Counted from the first letter of the stretch, positions 10,691-24,272 are shown. The stretch is DNA of 64,000 bases from Solenopsis invicta (GCF_016802725.1 NC_052672.1:11232710-11296709), one strand, 5' to 3'. Program-made: numbers and translations. The notes: generated by a model from the letters alone, not told the origin.

Positions 10691-11330
10691 TCATAAATTT
10701 TCGAGAGACTCGAGAGAATGAATTCGAACGACTCGCGGATACCGCGCGCAGCAACGTGCGAGCGAACGAGGCGCCATGGACGATCGGCTGCGGCCGTCCT
10801 AAGTCGTACTCCGATTGGTCGCGGCGCGACCAATGGACGTCGCACTAGCGGACGCCATTGCGGAGGGCCAGTCTCGCGTTTGGTGGTGTCGTTCGCAGTG
10901 TGTGTTGTGGGGAAGCGTGTGGTGTGGCCAGTGGGGTCTTGTGTTGAATTTTTTTACTTATTTATTAGTGGTTATCTGGTCTTTTACACTCGACGGCAGC
11001 GAGAATGTACCCCGCAGGACAACGTGAGTGTCACGGCTCCGTCGTACCCCCGCGAGAGTCCGCGGAAATTCCCATAAACACCATATCCCCGCGAATGTTC
11101 CACGACGAGCTCGCTCGCGGGTTCGCTCGTTCACTCGCGATGCACGCACGCACGCTCGTCTGCCTGCCTGCCCGCGGCCCCCGGACGCTCGCTTCGCGAC
11201 TTCCTCGTGATCGTCCCCCCTGACGTTGCGGAAATGTCGCGGGGAAACACATCGTGACGCCCGTGCGTGAAGACACGCCGAATGACCTCGGTTGAACCTC
11301 GTTCAACAGGCACGCGTGTCGTCACTCACC
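10690..11330 (+). promoter_or_regulatory. AGO1 CpG-rich promoter and 5' UTR
   Basis: CpG-rich sequence surrounds the first AGO1 coding exon. Upstream ATGs (for example at 10,718) open short frames before the AGO1 start and could act as uORFs if included in the mRNA. The island continues about 300 bp into intron 1. The exact transcription start cannot be read from the sequence. Confidence 0.55.
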
Positions 11331-14300
11331 CGCGACGGCCTTCCACGCGCGTTAGCTAATCCTGATCTAGCGTCTCTTTCTAGATTATGATCTTATCTGC
11401 TGTGCAAACAAAGGACGGCGTTTAGGCGTTAGAGTAAAGTAGGTAGTAGGCAAGACCTACTGACCTTTCTCGCTCCATTAGGAAATTGTTGATTCCTCGT
11501 TCTCCTTATTTGGATTTCTGCATCCAAAATCCATGTTATTGATGAAAAGTTTACCCACGTTTAAACGAGTCCAGCTGCATGTGTCATGTGTTTTCAACAT
11601 GAGTCACATTATCAGAAAACTTCTGAGTTAAGAGCATGATTGGCAAGAGCCTTTTATCCATCGGAGCATTAGAAAAATGTGTAGTACACTTGTAAAATAA
11701 TGAACTGGTTTTGAGATCTCAGCTTGTCACATTTTAAAAACAATATACTTCTAATGGCATATGTCGACTTATGTTGAGACATTTAAAAATCAGTTTTTTT
11801 TTTTTTTCTTTAATATGAACTATCTCTACAAGCAAATTGCTAGAATACTTTTATTTGTTAAATAAATGAAATGTAAAACTGATCAATATAGGTCAATCAA
11901 TTGAAATTGATGATTTCTAGTGTTAGACCAGAAAATGCTGTTTAAAAAAATCTTGAAAATCATTCCTCCCAGTAACCAATCAGAACATCTGACAAAGCAT
12001 CATACAATAAATAAAATATTAGTTCACTATTGCATTTGTTACATTCGTACATATTTTTCTAGTATGTTGATTGGCTACAGAATAGAAAATTTTGAGAGGC
12101 TCAAAAACTTTTCTATTCTGCTATACGACGAATGTGATAGTACCCTAATGGCACTATTTCATTTGCACAAAAAATTTTTTAAACATGTTTACTATAGGAT
12201 AGAGAATGTTTAGTAAAAAAAACTTATTCTTCTTTACTAGCCAATCAACATTGAACAACTTGTTATGTGACAAATGAAAGTGCTCTTATTTCGTCTTTAA
12301 TTTTGATCTTATCAAAACAATAAAATTGTTAACTATCTATAATTATTATCTTGAAATATTTAAGAATTGTTATATATTATAAAAATCATTGTTAAAAAAT
12401 TTGTTAATAATGAATTAAAAATCAACACATTAAACTTGTCATACAAATTGTTAGCTATCAACATATTATTAACTTAAAGTGTTTAAAAATTATTATATAT
12501 CATAAGATTTATTGGAAAAAAATTTATCTATTAATAATGAATTAGAAATTGACACATTGATCAACTTCTCATGAAAGTGCTCTTATTTTGCTCTTAATTT
12601 TAATGTTATTTAAAATAATAAAATTATTGTCAGTATATTATTAAGCACTTATTTTCCTCTTAACTTTAACGTTATTTAAAATAATAAAATTGTTGTCAGT
12701 ATATTAGAAATTAAAGAATTGTGTTATATATTATAAGAATCATTATTATGATTCTGTTTGAGAATTCGTCAGTTAATAATGAATTAGAAAGAGTGCTTTT
12801 ATAAAAATGTTTATTATGAAAGAATTTATTTGCTAATAATAAGGTAGAAAAAGAATATTTTTATAAAAATATTTGTTATTAAAATTCTTTGAATAAAATG
12901 CTATTTGCAAAATCTATAAACAGTATTTTTATAGACTTTTGACAAGTGAAAGATGTTTCTCATATAGACATAACGCAAGTTTATAAACAAAATCGATAAA
13001 TGCCTTTTTTTTTATCAAAAGATACTAAAAGCTGTATATTTTAGCAAATTTTATCTGAGGAAATTAGATTGAGTTATGTAAATATTGGACATTGCAACAA
13101 TGCTTAAAATATCATTAATGTAAAAATATAATGCATATGACATGGATACAATAATAGAAAAGTTGAAATAGATTCAATATTGACAATATAATTTAATAAT
13201 ATTAGTATTATCATATAACTGCGTTTATTCTGCTGTGATATTGAAATTATGGCAAATTATGTTACTATGTATGACGTCCTCACGAATGTTGGAACATCGC
13301 TTTTTTTTTAAGATAGAGGAAAATGATGTTGTTGAAAGCATATCTTGTTAATTATCTTGTTAAATGTGTCCAAAGATGTTTTTCTGCATTTTGTTATAAT
13401 CACTGACATAAAAAAAGAAACGAAAGATACTGTAATCTGCTAACTTTGACTTAAACTTTCTTTTGAAATGTTAATACGCCCAGCTCAATTGAATAATTGC
13501 TTAATACAATACATATTGCATAAAATTTGAAAATTTGTTGTATATATTTTGATTATCAACTTTCAATAAATTAAGAGTACATAAATAGAAAAGTAAAAAA
13601 ATCGAAAACCCAAATCAAATTTTAATGTTTCTAATTTTATGTAGACAAAATATATAAAACCGATACTAATCTCTGGAAAAATTATTACTTCTACAGCCCC
13701 CCCACCTGGACCCTCAACTAGTGGCGGTTCTGTTGGGACAGCGGGAGTAGCGGCAAGTAGTGTCGCAGCTCCCAGCAATATGGGGCTTGTTCCCGCACAA
13801 CAGGCACACACTCCTCCTCAACCTACAGAACTGCCAAGTAAATACATTCAATTCTAATTCTAATAATTTAAAAAATTGATAAAAAATTACTTTTGTGTAA
13901 GTAATTAATATTCTTTTGCAGTGTTTACGTGCCCTCGAAGACCAAACATAGGACGAGAAGGTAGACCGATCGGTTTGAGAGCCAATCATTTTCAAATTAG
14001 TATGCCACGTGGCTATGTACATCACTACGACATTAGCATACAGCCTGATAAATGTCCTCGGAAAGTTAATAGGGAAATTGTAGAAACGATGGTTCATGCA
14101 TATACTAAAATATTTCAATCTCGTAAGCCTGTGTTTGATGGCAGAAATAACTTGTACACAAGGGACCCCTTGCCTATCGGGCATGATAAAGTAGAATTAG
14201 AGGTGAGTTGCTATTTTCGAGAAATCTCTAGGATGTTGTATGATTCATTTAATTACATTTATTATCATCTCACAGGTCACACTGCCTGGTGAGGGAAAAG

Positions 14301-17300
14301 ACAGAGTTTTCCGAGTGGTTATAAAATGGTTGGCACAGGTCTCACTATTCGCTTTAGAAGAGGCTTTAGAAGGGCGAACTAGACAAATTCCATATGATGC
14401 TGTTCTCGCTTTAGACGTTGTAATGAGGCATTTACCATCTATGACATACACTCCAGTAGGTAGATCGTTCTTTAGTACGCCAGAGGGATATTACCATCCG
14501 TTAGGTGGAGGCAGGGAAGTATGGTTTGGATTCCATCAATCCGTGAGACCGTCGCAATGGAAAATGATGTTGAATATCGATGGTAAGCGAAGGGAAGACT
14601 ATCTATTCGTATTACGTTTTATTAGTTCTCCACTACAGTAGTGAAATTTAGTTACGTACATAGCGTACGTGGCATCTGTGGGATTCCATGAATTACTTTC
14701 AAAAATTTATGTTAAGTAATTGCATTTTCTTTGAGAAAATAATATTGTACTGCAAAGATAGGATATTTAAATTTATAACCCTTTACCGCATCATGTGCCA
14801 TATATGGCACAAACCAAAAAAAAAAATTTTTTTTGAATATTTTAGCTCAATTTTTGTTGTAATTGCATTTTTATCTAACAATTTTTTTGGACAAAAAAAA
14901 TTTATGCGGTAAAGGAATAATAAAGTAATTTTAGTATAAAAAAATTTACAAATATTAGAAAAAGTAATAATGGAAAAATCGATTATGTGAATTTTTTCAA
15001 CAAAGGGGTGGCAGTTTTACAACAAAAATATACATAACAACGCTCAAATTATTCTCAGAGTTATATTTCTTATTAGAGGAAGGTTCAATACAATTGATAA
15101 CAGGAGTTATTTATTAAAAAATTTATTATATAGCATTTCTGCAACTGTTTTGAAAACATAAATTACTAACTCAATTTCGCTTGTTTTAAAGCTAAAATCA
15201 CATCATAAAATGCAATAAACAATAACGTTATGGAACATAAAAATTTATAATTTTAGGCATAACTTTTTTAATGTTCAATACGTAAACAGTTATTATAAAT
15301 ATTTTTTGAACATTTCTTTCTATAGCTTCATCATTTGAAAAACTACAGTCAAAGAAATCTCACCTCTTTTAAATTGAAGCCAAGAAATTCACTTCCACTT
15401 GAAGAACTAACTTTTCTTGCCATTTTATTAAAAAATTTTATGTACAATAACTTACAATAATGTTTTCTTATTTACATTTTGTTTATGGCACGAAAAAAGT
15501 TATTTATGTGCATGCTTTTCCCGTGTAACAGCATGGATCTGTCAGACGTCACCTCGGCTAACTCGTTGTGAAATTTTTTATAACTCATGGCGACACGTTA
15601 GTTGCGAAGTGGTGTCTGTGGAACCCCGACAGCAAAATATTTTTTTATATCTTTTTTGTAATCATTTAATCTTTTGGTATTAGAATTATATGTCTATTTG
15701 ATGAGTTTACATGAATGTTTGACTTAAATAATTTCTTTCAAAATTATAAGCTTCACAAAATCGAGTGGGATCTCACAGACGCTACCATGGTAATAGAGGG
15801 TTAAAGATTACATTATTCAACTGCTTTTATTTATATTCCAGTCTCTGCCACTGCTTTTTACAAAGCGCAGCCAGTTATAGAATTTATGTGTGAAGTGTTG
15901 GATATTCGAGATATCAATGAACAGAGGAAACCGCTCACGGATTCTCAAAGAGTGAAATTTACCAAAGAAATCAAGGGTCTCAAGATTGAAATAACTCACT
16001 GCGGAGCTATGAAACGAAAGTATAGAGTGTGCAATGTTACACGCAAACCAGCTCAAATGCAATCGTAAGCGTTATATGAAAATTTATATCACAATATGTA
16101 TGACATAGGGAAATACGTCATTGTTATTAATTCGATTACAGATTTCCATTGCAACTGGAAAATGGACAGACAGTTGAGTGTACAGTTGCCAAATACTTCT
16201 TAGATAAGTACAAAATGAAACTACGCCACCCACATCTTCCCTGCTTGCAAGTCGGCCAAGAACATAAACATACATATTTGCCACTTGAGGTATGCGTGAA
16301 AAAAATTATGAATTTAGCTTATATCTGTATTTCGTTAAAGAATAAAACTTAATAGAATCGTAGGTCAAAGATGAAAAGAGTATACTTAATTAGAAATGTT
16401 TAAAACAATATATAGAAATATTTTTATTGAACTTAATCATCTTCAACCTAATATGTTAAATATAATTAATAAGAATAACAAAATGAATGTAAACGATAGA
16501 AATATAACAATAGAAAACGGTTAGACACATATTGCAGTTTGATCTATCTTTATGATTCTATTATTTAGATAAACAAGCGTATTAATTTGGTTTTTTAAAA
16601 CGTAATTATTTAATATTAGGTTTGCAATATTGTTGCCGGACAACGCTGCATTAAAAAGCTAACCGATATGCAGACCTCGACTATGATCAAAGCTACAGCG
16701 CGTTCCGCACCAGATCGCGAACGGGAAATAAACAATCTAGTTAGAAGGGCCGACTTTAACAATGATTCTTATGTACAAGAATTCGGATTGACTATATCGA
16801 ATAGTATGATGGAAGTCAGGGGTCGTGTACTACCTCCGCCCAAACTGCAGTATGGAGGGCGCGTAAGTTCCCTCAGCGGACAGGTGAGAAACTTCCAACT
16901 AAGTCAGTCAGGTCTAGCCGAATCACACATTTGCAGAAGTTAATAATTTTAATAATTTTTAGCAGGCATAACTTTGTAGCGCCGAATGATTATTAAGTTA
17001 TTTTTTTATAGCTGTTAAACTTTCTATATAATTTGTAAAGTAAAACTGTTAATTATGAAAGAATTATATAAGATTTTTAAGCTAGTTATTTTTGATTTTG
17101 ATTTAATCTTTATTTTATTTCATTTCATAATAGCGTATAATAGTGTATTTACGATACTTGTAATTTGTATATCACTTAATTTATATATTGCGATGATAAT
17201 ATTGTCAATGTATTGCGTTTAGTTGATAAGATATTTGATATATCTCTCTACACATGTGGCCAAAAGTTGTCAAATGAATGCATAGGTTCTGGACCTGGTT

Positions 17301-17886
17301 GATTTGATATCTGGGCTGTTAGTGTAACGAATATTCAAATTGTCATCGTGATAAATTTTAAATGATAAATGTAACGAGTATCGTTTTTTGTTGTACAGTA
17401 GTCGTAGCTTACGGTTTACAAATGTAACTGATGTTACATTTGCAGTCCGATATCACTTGCAAAAGTCTGATGCTATTAATATTGGTTCCATACAGCATAA
17501 TTTTTTTATTTTATGTATATTGCTCTATTAATAAAAAGGTGACACATCTCAAAATCAACAATTTTCCAGTAGAGCATTTTTAAAATTTTAATTGGAAAAA
17601 TAAATTTTAATTAAGATAATGAATATAGATTTACTTTTTTCTTTTTATGTTATTTAAAAAGAAATTATAATGTATTTTTTAAAACAGTGTCATGAATTTT
17701 CAAAATTTAAACCTAGTAATGTAAATTTCATCTCTTAAAAAAAGAAGTATGACACTTATATAAATAAACATTTGTTTACTTATATTTTTCTACAAAAATA
17801 TATTACTATATTAGTCTTAAAGATTGACTTTGTTTTATTATTTAAAAAATGCTAATTTTTGACTCGTGTCATTTTTTCAATGGAAC

Positions 17887-17918
<32 letters not shown>

Positions 17919-20084
17919 TCCCCTTTTATAGACTTTCTATTAAATTTATAATTGTTTATTTCTGTTATATAATATTAAACAAATCAAATAAAATAAATGA
18001 AAGTAGTCTGCGTATGGAAATATTGATGCATCTTCTATGATAATTTGATATTATTTTAACATATTGTTTAAATAATACAACTCAATAATGTATATCTCTT
18101 TCTAAAGACGAAGCAACAGGCGATGCCTAATCAAGGAGTGTGGGATATGCGTGGCAAGCAGTTCTTCACTGGTGTGGAGATTAGAGTGTGGGCGATCGCT
18201 TGTTTTGCGCCCCAGAGAACAGTACGTGAGGATGCGTTACGTTCATTCACGACGCAATTACAGAAAATTAGTAATGATGCCGGTATGCCCATCATTGGAC
18301 AACCGTGCTTTTGTAAATATGCTACTGGACCAGATCAAGTCGAACCCATGTTTCGATACTTGAAATCGACTTTCTCACAGTTGCAGCTAGTTTGTGTTGT
18401 ACTACCAGGCAAAACTCCCGTATATGGTAACTATACTGCATAAATATACATATAGATAAGATAGATTACAGACTAAATCATCAGTAGATTGCTCTAAAAT
18501 ATTTTATTTGTACCTTTCACATTTGAGATAAATAATTTGCTGTTTTTTCTTTTTTAGCTGAAGTGAAAAGAGTAGGAGACACATTATTGGGCATGGCGAC
18601 TCAATGTGTACAAGCGAAAAACGTCAATAAGACATCGCCGCAAACATTATCCAATCTTTGTCTTAAAATAAATGTCAAATTAGGAGGCATCAATAGCATT
18701 CTAGTACCTAGCATAAGACCCAAAGTGTTTAACGAGCCGGTTATATTTCTTGGAGCTGACGTGACACACCCACCGGCGGGTGACAACAAGAAACCCAGCA
18801 TAGCTGCTGTAGTGGGCAGTATGGATGCCCATCCATCTCGATATGCAGCAACTGTTAGGGTTCAACAACATAGACAAGAGATTATTCAGGAACTCAGTTC
18901 GATGGTTAGGTGAGATATCTAAATCAGTCTATGGAATTACACAACATTTTTAAATCTTTTAATTGTGCTCTAAATCTGTTAAGTAAAACAGATTAATTGT
19001 AATATCTGAATAAATGCGACATTAAAATTTTTTTAAACAATGAATTTGCTATAAATTTAATAATTATAGAAAATAACAAAACAATATAAAAAAAGGATAA
19101 CAAATTATTTAAAAAAACTGAAATACATGCGACAATTTTCAGTATTGTTATAAATTTTTGTAACATTACTGAAAATTGTCATATGTATTTTAGTTTTTTT
19201 ATAATTTGTTATCCTTTTCTTTATATTGTTTTGCCTTAAATATTAACTAACATCTTTTTTTCTTTAAGGGAATTGCTTATAATGTTTTACAAGAGTACAG
19301 GCGGTTATAAGCCTCATAGAATAATTCTATATCGCGACGGCGTCTCCGAAGGCCAGTTTCTCACAGTTCTGCAGCACGAATTGACTGCCATTCGTGAGGC
19401 ATGTCTCAAGCTCGAGATCGATTACAGACCCGGCATAACGTTCATCGTGGTACAAAAAAGACATCACACGCGTCTGTTCTGTGCGGACAAGAAGGAACAA
19501 AGCGGGAAAAGCGGAAATATTCCGGCGGGCACGACTGTTGATGTATGCATAACTCATCCGACGGAATTCGACTTTTATCTCTGCAGTCACCAGGGTATCC
19601 AGGTAAATTTAATACAATTTTCTACACACGTGTGAGGGAACGTATCCGAAGTCGTGTTCTAAACACGTCTATTGTTTCAGGGTACATCAAGACCGTCGCA
19701 TTATCATGTTCTCTGGGATGATAATCACTTTGAAAGTGACGAGTTACAGTGTCTCACATACCAATTGTGTCACACTTACGTCAGATGCACGAGATCCGTT
19801 AGTATACCAGCGCCTGCGTATTACGCTCATCTCGTAGCGTTCCGAGCTAGATATCATCTAGTCGAGAAAGAGCACGATAGGTGAGTTAAGCGATCATCGT
19901 TTTCTCTGTCGTTTCATCGTGCGATGTTCAAATATATGCGAGGGATCTCATTGCGTTTTAATTTTAATTTTACAGCGGAGAAGGATCTCATCAGTCGGGT
20001 TGCAGTGAGGATAGGACGCCAGGTGCGATGGCACGGGCGATCACAGTTCATGCCGACACGAAACGGGTTATGTACTTCGCATAA
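11005..20084 (+). CDS. AGO1: Argonaute-1, miRNA effector
   Basis: Twelve coding exons: 11,005-11,023; 13,697-13,837; 13,922-14,202; 14,276-14,582; 15,842-16,064; 16,142-16,289; 16,620-16,883; 18,108-18,426; 18,558-18,909; 19,269-19,602; 19,681-19,880; 19,976-20,084. All join in phase to 898 residues, starting MYPAGQPPPPG and ending KRVMYFA. A Pro/Ser/Gly-rich leader (1-53) is followed by the N domain, PAZ (about 250-375), MID and PIWI (about 560-865). Catalytic residues D635 (GADVTHP), E675 (RQEIIQE), D708 (YRDGVSEGQ) and H846 (YYAHLVAF) are present. The 5'-phosphate pocket Y567, K571, Q583, K608 is intact. Near-identity to arthropod AGO1 in PIWI separates it from fast-evolving AGO2. It loads miRNAs in the cytoplasm and recruits GW182. 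Confidence 0.97.
11331..12270 (+). other. AGO1 intron 1, proximal part
   Basis: Intronic AT-rich sequence with no credible gene. A frame at 11,920-12,213 is Lys/Ile/Phe/His-rich and has no recognisable domain. Confidence 0.5.
12275..12850 (+). repeat. degenerate tandem repeats in AGO1 intron 1
   Basis: Several imperfect head-to-tail copies of AT-rich modules. Recurrent pieces are GAAAGTGCTCTTATTT, AAAATAATAAAATT(A/G)TTG, GTTATATATTATAA and TTAATAATGAATTA; each appears two to four times. The period is irregular (about 65-140 bp), indicating repeated local duplication. Confidence 0.6.
14779..15801. mobile_element. piggyBac-like non-autonomous element (tentative)
   Basis: AGO1 intron 4 contains a segment starting CCCTTTACCGCAT and ending GAGGG followed directly by TTAA at 15,802. 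The CCC...GGG ends beside a TTAA are the pattern of piggyBac-type insertions; the left target copy reads ATAA and would have to be mutated. Near the left end is a perfect 16-bp palindrome GTGCCATATATGGCAC (14,795-14,810). A 12-bp inverted repeat (CCTTTACCGCAT at 14,780, complement at 14,904-14,915) marks a compact 136-bp palindromic subunit. No transposase frame is present. Confidence 0.35.
16863..16883 (+). other. alternative donor segment of AGO1 exon 7
   Basis: Exon 7 has two in-frame donors. GTAAGT follows GGAGGGCGC at 16,862; GTGAGA follows AGCGGACAG at 16,883. The 21-nt difference encodes VSSLSGQ between QYGGR and TKQQAMPNQ, just before the MID domain. Both forms stay in phase 0. Confidence 0.7.
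16884..18107 (+). other. AGO1 intron 7
   Basis: AT-rich intron with no coding sequence seen. It holds a (TA)n tract at about 17,886-17,919. I looked for a further small exon between QYGGR and TKQQ, as dipteran AGO1 has extra sequence there, and found none I could support. Confidence 0.5.
19077..19233. repeat. 157-bp near-perfect hairpin in AGO1 intron 9
   Basis: Two inverted arms of about 70-78 bp at roughly 90% identity around a small loop near 19,150-19,158. Left-arm landmarks GGATAACAAATTAT and GACAATTTTCAGTA are matched by their complements in the right arm. The ends are CAAAACAATATAA / TTATATTGTTTTG. It is either a palindromic MITE or an intronic hairpin RNA source; the arms are longer than a normal pre-miRNA. 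Confidence 0.75.
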
Positions 20085-23000
20085 TTCTTTTTTCATGTTG
20101 ACTTGAACCGCCAACGACATTCGAACCGACGTTGTTATCCCTATGAAGAAACGACTGTATATAATTGCGACTCCGTGATACAGATGTGAGAAGCTTTATC
20201 AGAAAGAGAGGATCGCATCACGTTGCGTCACAAATTCTTGGACAATTTAACAGTTAGGACAGTTTGACCGATCAATTCTCTTGCGTACCTTTCTCCTATC
20301 TCTTTCCTCTTTTTTTTCTTTTTCGTCACCTTCCTTTTTTTTAATTTTAAGTCTATACGACAGTTTTTTTTTTTGTATGCGTGGCACTGTATGTTTTATT
20401 TACGTCTGTATAGAAAATGCGAATTTTCGATTGATTTTATGAACTTGTAGAGTAAGTTTTTACAAGAGGTGCTTTAATGCAGTTTACAAATCAGATTAAG
20501 GATGTTTTGCACGTTTGGCTAGGAAAGTCGTCTGCGGTCAAAGTTGGAAAGTAAACAAGTTTTTTTTCTCTGTAAAAATTATGCTTGGTAAGATCATGGA
20601 GAGAATAGAGATTTCTCTCACATTAACAAATTAGATGTGGATTTCTGTTGTATTACTGGGATACAATAGCACTTTTTGACTTAGCGATCACTCAGTGAAA
20701 TGTGTAGCATATTACGCTTATTTTTTAGGGAGCGAATTTTCCCTAGCATTTGTATGAAAAAAAGAGACAAAGAAACAAAACGACCTGGACAAAGAAAGAA
20801 AACTTTAATTATATAAATCGCTATTTGCGAGACTGTTATCTTGTTGCATGTATGTATAGCTTTCATTTTGCGAGGAGTGAAACTCCATTCTTGTAAATTC
20901 TGTAAATTTTAGACTTCTAATCATGCTGAAGTGATTGGCATAAAAAGTAATATCAGTTAAATAGTGGTTGTAATATCTTTAGGATCGCGAATCATGTCAC
21001 GTCATATCCGTTATATTTCAATGCCGGGAAAATAACGTCGAGAAGTAAGGCTATCTTTTATATAACGCACTTTTAACCTGTCTTTGAAAATTTCACGAGA
21101 TAATTGAGGTATTCTTGAAAACCAACTGGATGGAACAACACCAATTCACATGTACACTTCGGCTGAGCGCAGCATAATAGATAAAAACATAATCTTGGTA
21201 CATAAAGACAGCTGTATGTAATAGAAATTAGTCGAGGAGTGTTATGTAGAGCACGCGTGTTATTTATATGACTTCCAATATGATTTAATGGCTAGTGTCT
21301 ATTTGAGAGAAATACTATCATGGATCACTTCTATTTGACTAATCAATACGACGTATCATATAGAAAGATACTAGAATTTCTTATTCTTATATTACTTATT
21401 CTTATACTACTCTCTTCAATTTTTGAGAGTTCCCAGATAGACACTAAGCTTTAGGATTCGAATTTAGCATAGATAATTAAATTAACTGTCGTTATTTTAC
21501 TGTTACTAATCGTTAGGATGTACATTTTTATTCGTCTCATTTTAGTTTCTTATTAGACCGTTATCGTCTGCACGTTGCACAGCTCATAATCTATGCTTTA
21601 CGCCGACTATTAATGGCACACTGGAACTAGGATACAACCTTGCCGAAGTAACTTTATCTGTGTTAAATACCCCTTTAAACTATTAGGTGGTGACCCTAGT
21701 GGTTGGAAATCTATTAAGAAAAAGAAAGATCTGTGTTAAATATGTTACACGAGAATGCCGGGGATGAAAGTAAACGGATATCCGTGTCTGGTGTCCGAGA
21801 TAAGCCGGGATGTTATCTACTTGTCAGATAAAAGATGGCTATGAATTAAATCGAATTCACGTGGCGTTAGAAGACGAGGCCTTCGTCAGACGATGAAATA
21901 ATTACGAGATACAAATGTACCCAACGTATCAATGTAATCGTAAAATTATCCTCCAAACGTCAAAGCTTAATCAATCGTAGCGTTAATTAATGCTCTAGCA
22001 GTAAAGTGTAAGATTAGTTGTAGGAGTATTATATAAGAATAAGATTTTTTTATTAGTTTTAAAGAGGAGTAATTGTTTTTGCTTGATAATGCCAAACTTT
22101 AGAAGTTTTTCTATTTTTATTCTAATAATCGCGACTGTTGTGCAAATCTATGTCTGTTGGCACAATAATTCTAGTAATACTAAGCAAGCCTTAGCAACAT
22201 ATGTACCCAAGCCTATGGATAGGATCGTATATTAATAGAATTCTTGTTCTTCTATTAACATACGAATAGAAATCATACGAATGAAACACGTATGAATAGG
22301 AATCATACTAATATAGATAATTATGTATCATTGTCACGTTAAATTATTGTGTATTATTAGAATCATTAATATATCAAGATCTCTTTTTTTTTCTTATAAT
22401 TATGTTAGCGCTCGTATAGGAATCGAATTCCTACATTACAATCTGTCACGATCCACATCTCAGCAAATCAGTATTAATAATAACAATGCTTATACTGGGA
22501 GATAGAATATTCTTGGAAAATTGGTTTTTCGAATCAACGGGGCAAAAAAGCGGAAATGCTATTTTTGACTGTATTAATGATTCTAATGTTAGGTTTACAA
22601 AAAAAGAATACAATGTTAATCTATACCGGAACTATATCGGAAAGTATGGAAAGCGGACCCCTAAATCTATTAGTAATATTTATTCTAGTTGTTAAAGCGA
22701 ATGACACGGTAATTAATAATGATCTCTTTTCGGCGCACTCACATACGAGCATTTGCGCTGTATAGGAGATATAACGGACTATATAACGAACTTTTATTGT
22801 CTACAAAATCTGTTTGGAAACGACCGTAGTTGGGAGAGCTTAGTCAAGGCAACTCATTAAACGGATGAAGCGACATATATCTATCACATAGAAATAAGAA
22901 AAATACACTCAAAAAGAAAAGATTATTATTCGCGTTGTTGATGCATCTTATGCGAATGAAACGCCAATATATAATATATTATGGTTCATCATCTTATATA

Positions 23001-24200
23001 ATTGTAATCGAAAGTGATATGAGCCGCTATACAGATTATAAGGACGACTATATGATCTATAGATTTTAAGATGAATCATGAAAGAATAAGTTAGCCGTCG
23101 CCGTAATATAATCGATAATATTCCAGTGAATACCAAAACGAGACTGGGTCTGTCGCAAGATTTAATTGACTCCAAGTTTCAGTCGAGTGCGTTAATAGCG
23201 CAGAACGAGCCATTCGTCGACTCGAAGCAACATTTCCGTCAGCTTGCATTCAATGTTCTAACATTTGACAAGTATTTATATTTGTTTGAATAATTAACAA
23301 CGTGATAAACTCCCGAATGCGGGGGTATTGGACGTTATTAATGCACTCTTCTCTCTATGACATTCTTCATATATGTACTTCTGTGTTTTTATCTTCTCGC
23401 GTTTCCGCGTGATCGAAAACTCTCGCCCGATGTTTTTCTGCGTCTGAACGCAATGAACAAAAAGAAAGAGGATTAGTAGGAGACTAGTCCTTTTCATTTG
23501 TAAATATATTACCGTAATTTATTTTGTAGATCTCCTTTTCGGCAAAATAATACAAGACAACAAACAAGACACTACTGGAATTTTATAGACAGAATTTTAT
23601 GATAGTAAAATGCGAGATTAATGAGATAACGTATTATTGCGCAAGGTGTTTCACAATTTTTTTTTCTTAGTGGGGCAGATCGCTCGAATATTATAAGGTC
23701 GATCTTTTCTTTTAACAGATGTTTTAATTAGGCCATTAGGCGTCGCAATTTTATAACTCGATGTTTTCAATTGCGCTCTTCTGCCAAACGTAAGAGAGAT
23801 ATTTTTATTTATTTACGCTTTTACAGTCTGATCTGCTACAGATCTTTAGCTTTCGATGTTCAGAAAGCTCCATAAGCCTTAGCGAAAGCTAGTGAAAAAA
23901 AGTCAAGATTTGTGCTAAAAAATTCGCAATTTGCCACGATTGATATCGAGCCTTTTAAACTCGTGTGTAAAAAAAACTCATGTGAAACCAAAGCGGTAAA
24001 ATGAAGATCGTTAGATTTCTAGAAGAGAAGCTTCATATAGAGCGCCCAATTACAAGATACACGAAGTTTAGTGAGATAAACGAGAATAATAAGATAAGTG
24101 ATATTCACGATTGGATGGGCCTCTAGATACATGGTCCGCCTTGCTGTTTGCACGTTCAGCGCGAGACACAATCGTGTGTCGCGATAATTTATATTTGTAC

Positions 24201-24272
24201 ATCTACATATACATACATATATATACACACACATACACATATATTATATATATACACACACACACATACATA
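24201..24272 (+). repeat. (TA/CA)n microsatellite
   Basis: Mixed ATAC, TATA and ACACAC dinucleotide tract downstream of AGO1. Confidence 0.8.

Noticed and set aside
10718..11077. 119-codon frame overlapping the AGO1 start
   Set aside because: It is in a different frame from AGO1 exon 1 and Arg-rich from CpG; treated as 5' UTR with possible uORF.
11005..20084. Assignment as AGO2 (siRNA class)
   Set aside because: No glutamine-rich N-terminal repeats, and the PIWI domain is nearly invariant relative to insect AGO1.
22486..22765. Hydrophobic 69-codon overlapping frames
   Set aside because: Two overlapping frames with AT-driven Ile/Leu/Asn content, no splice sites or recognisable family.
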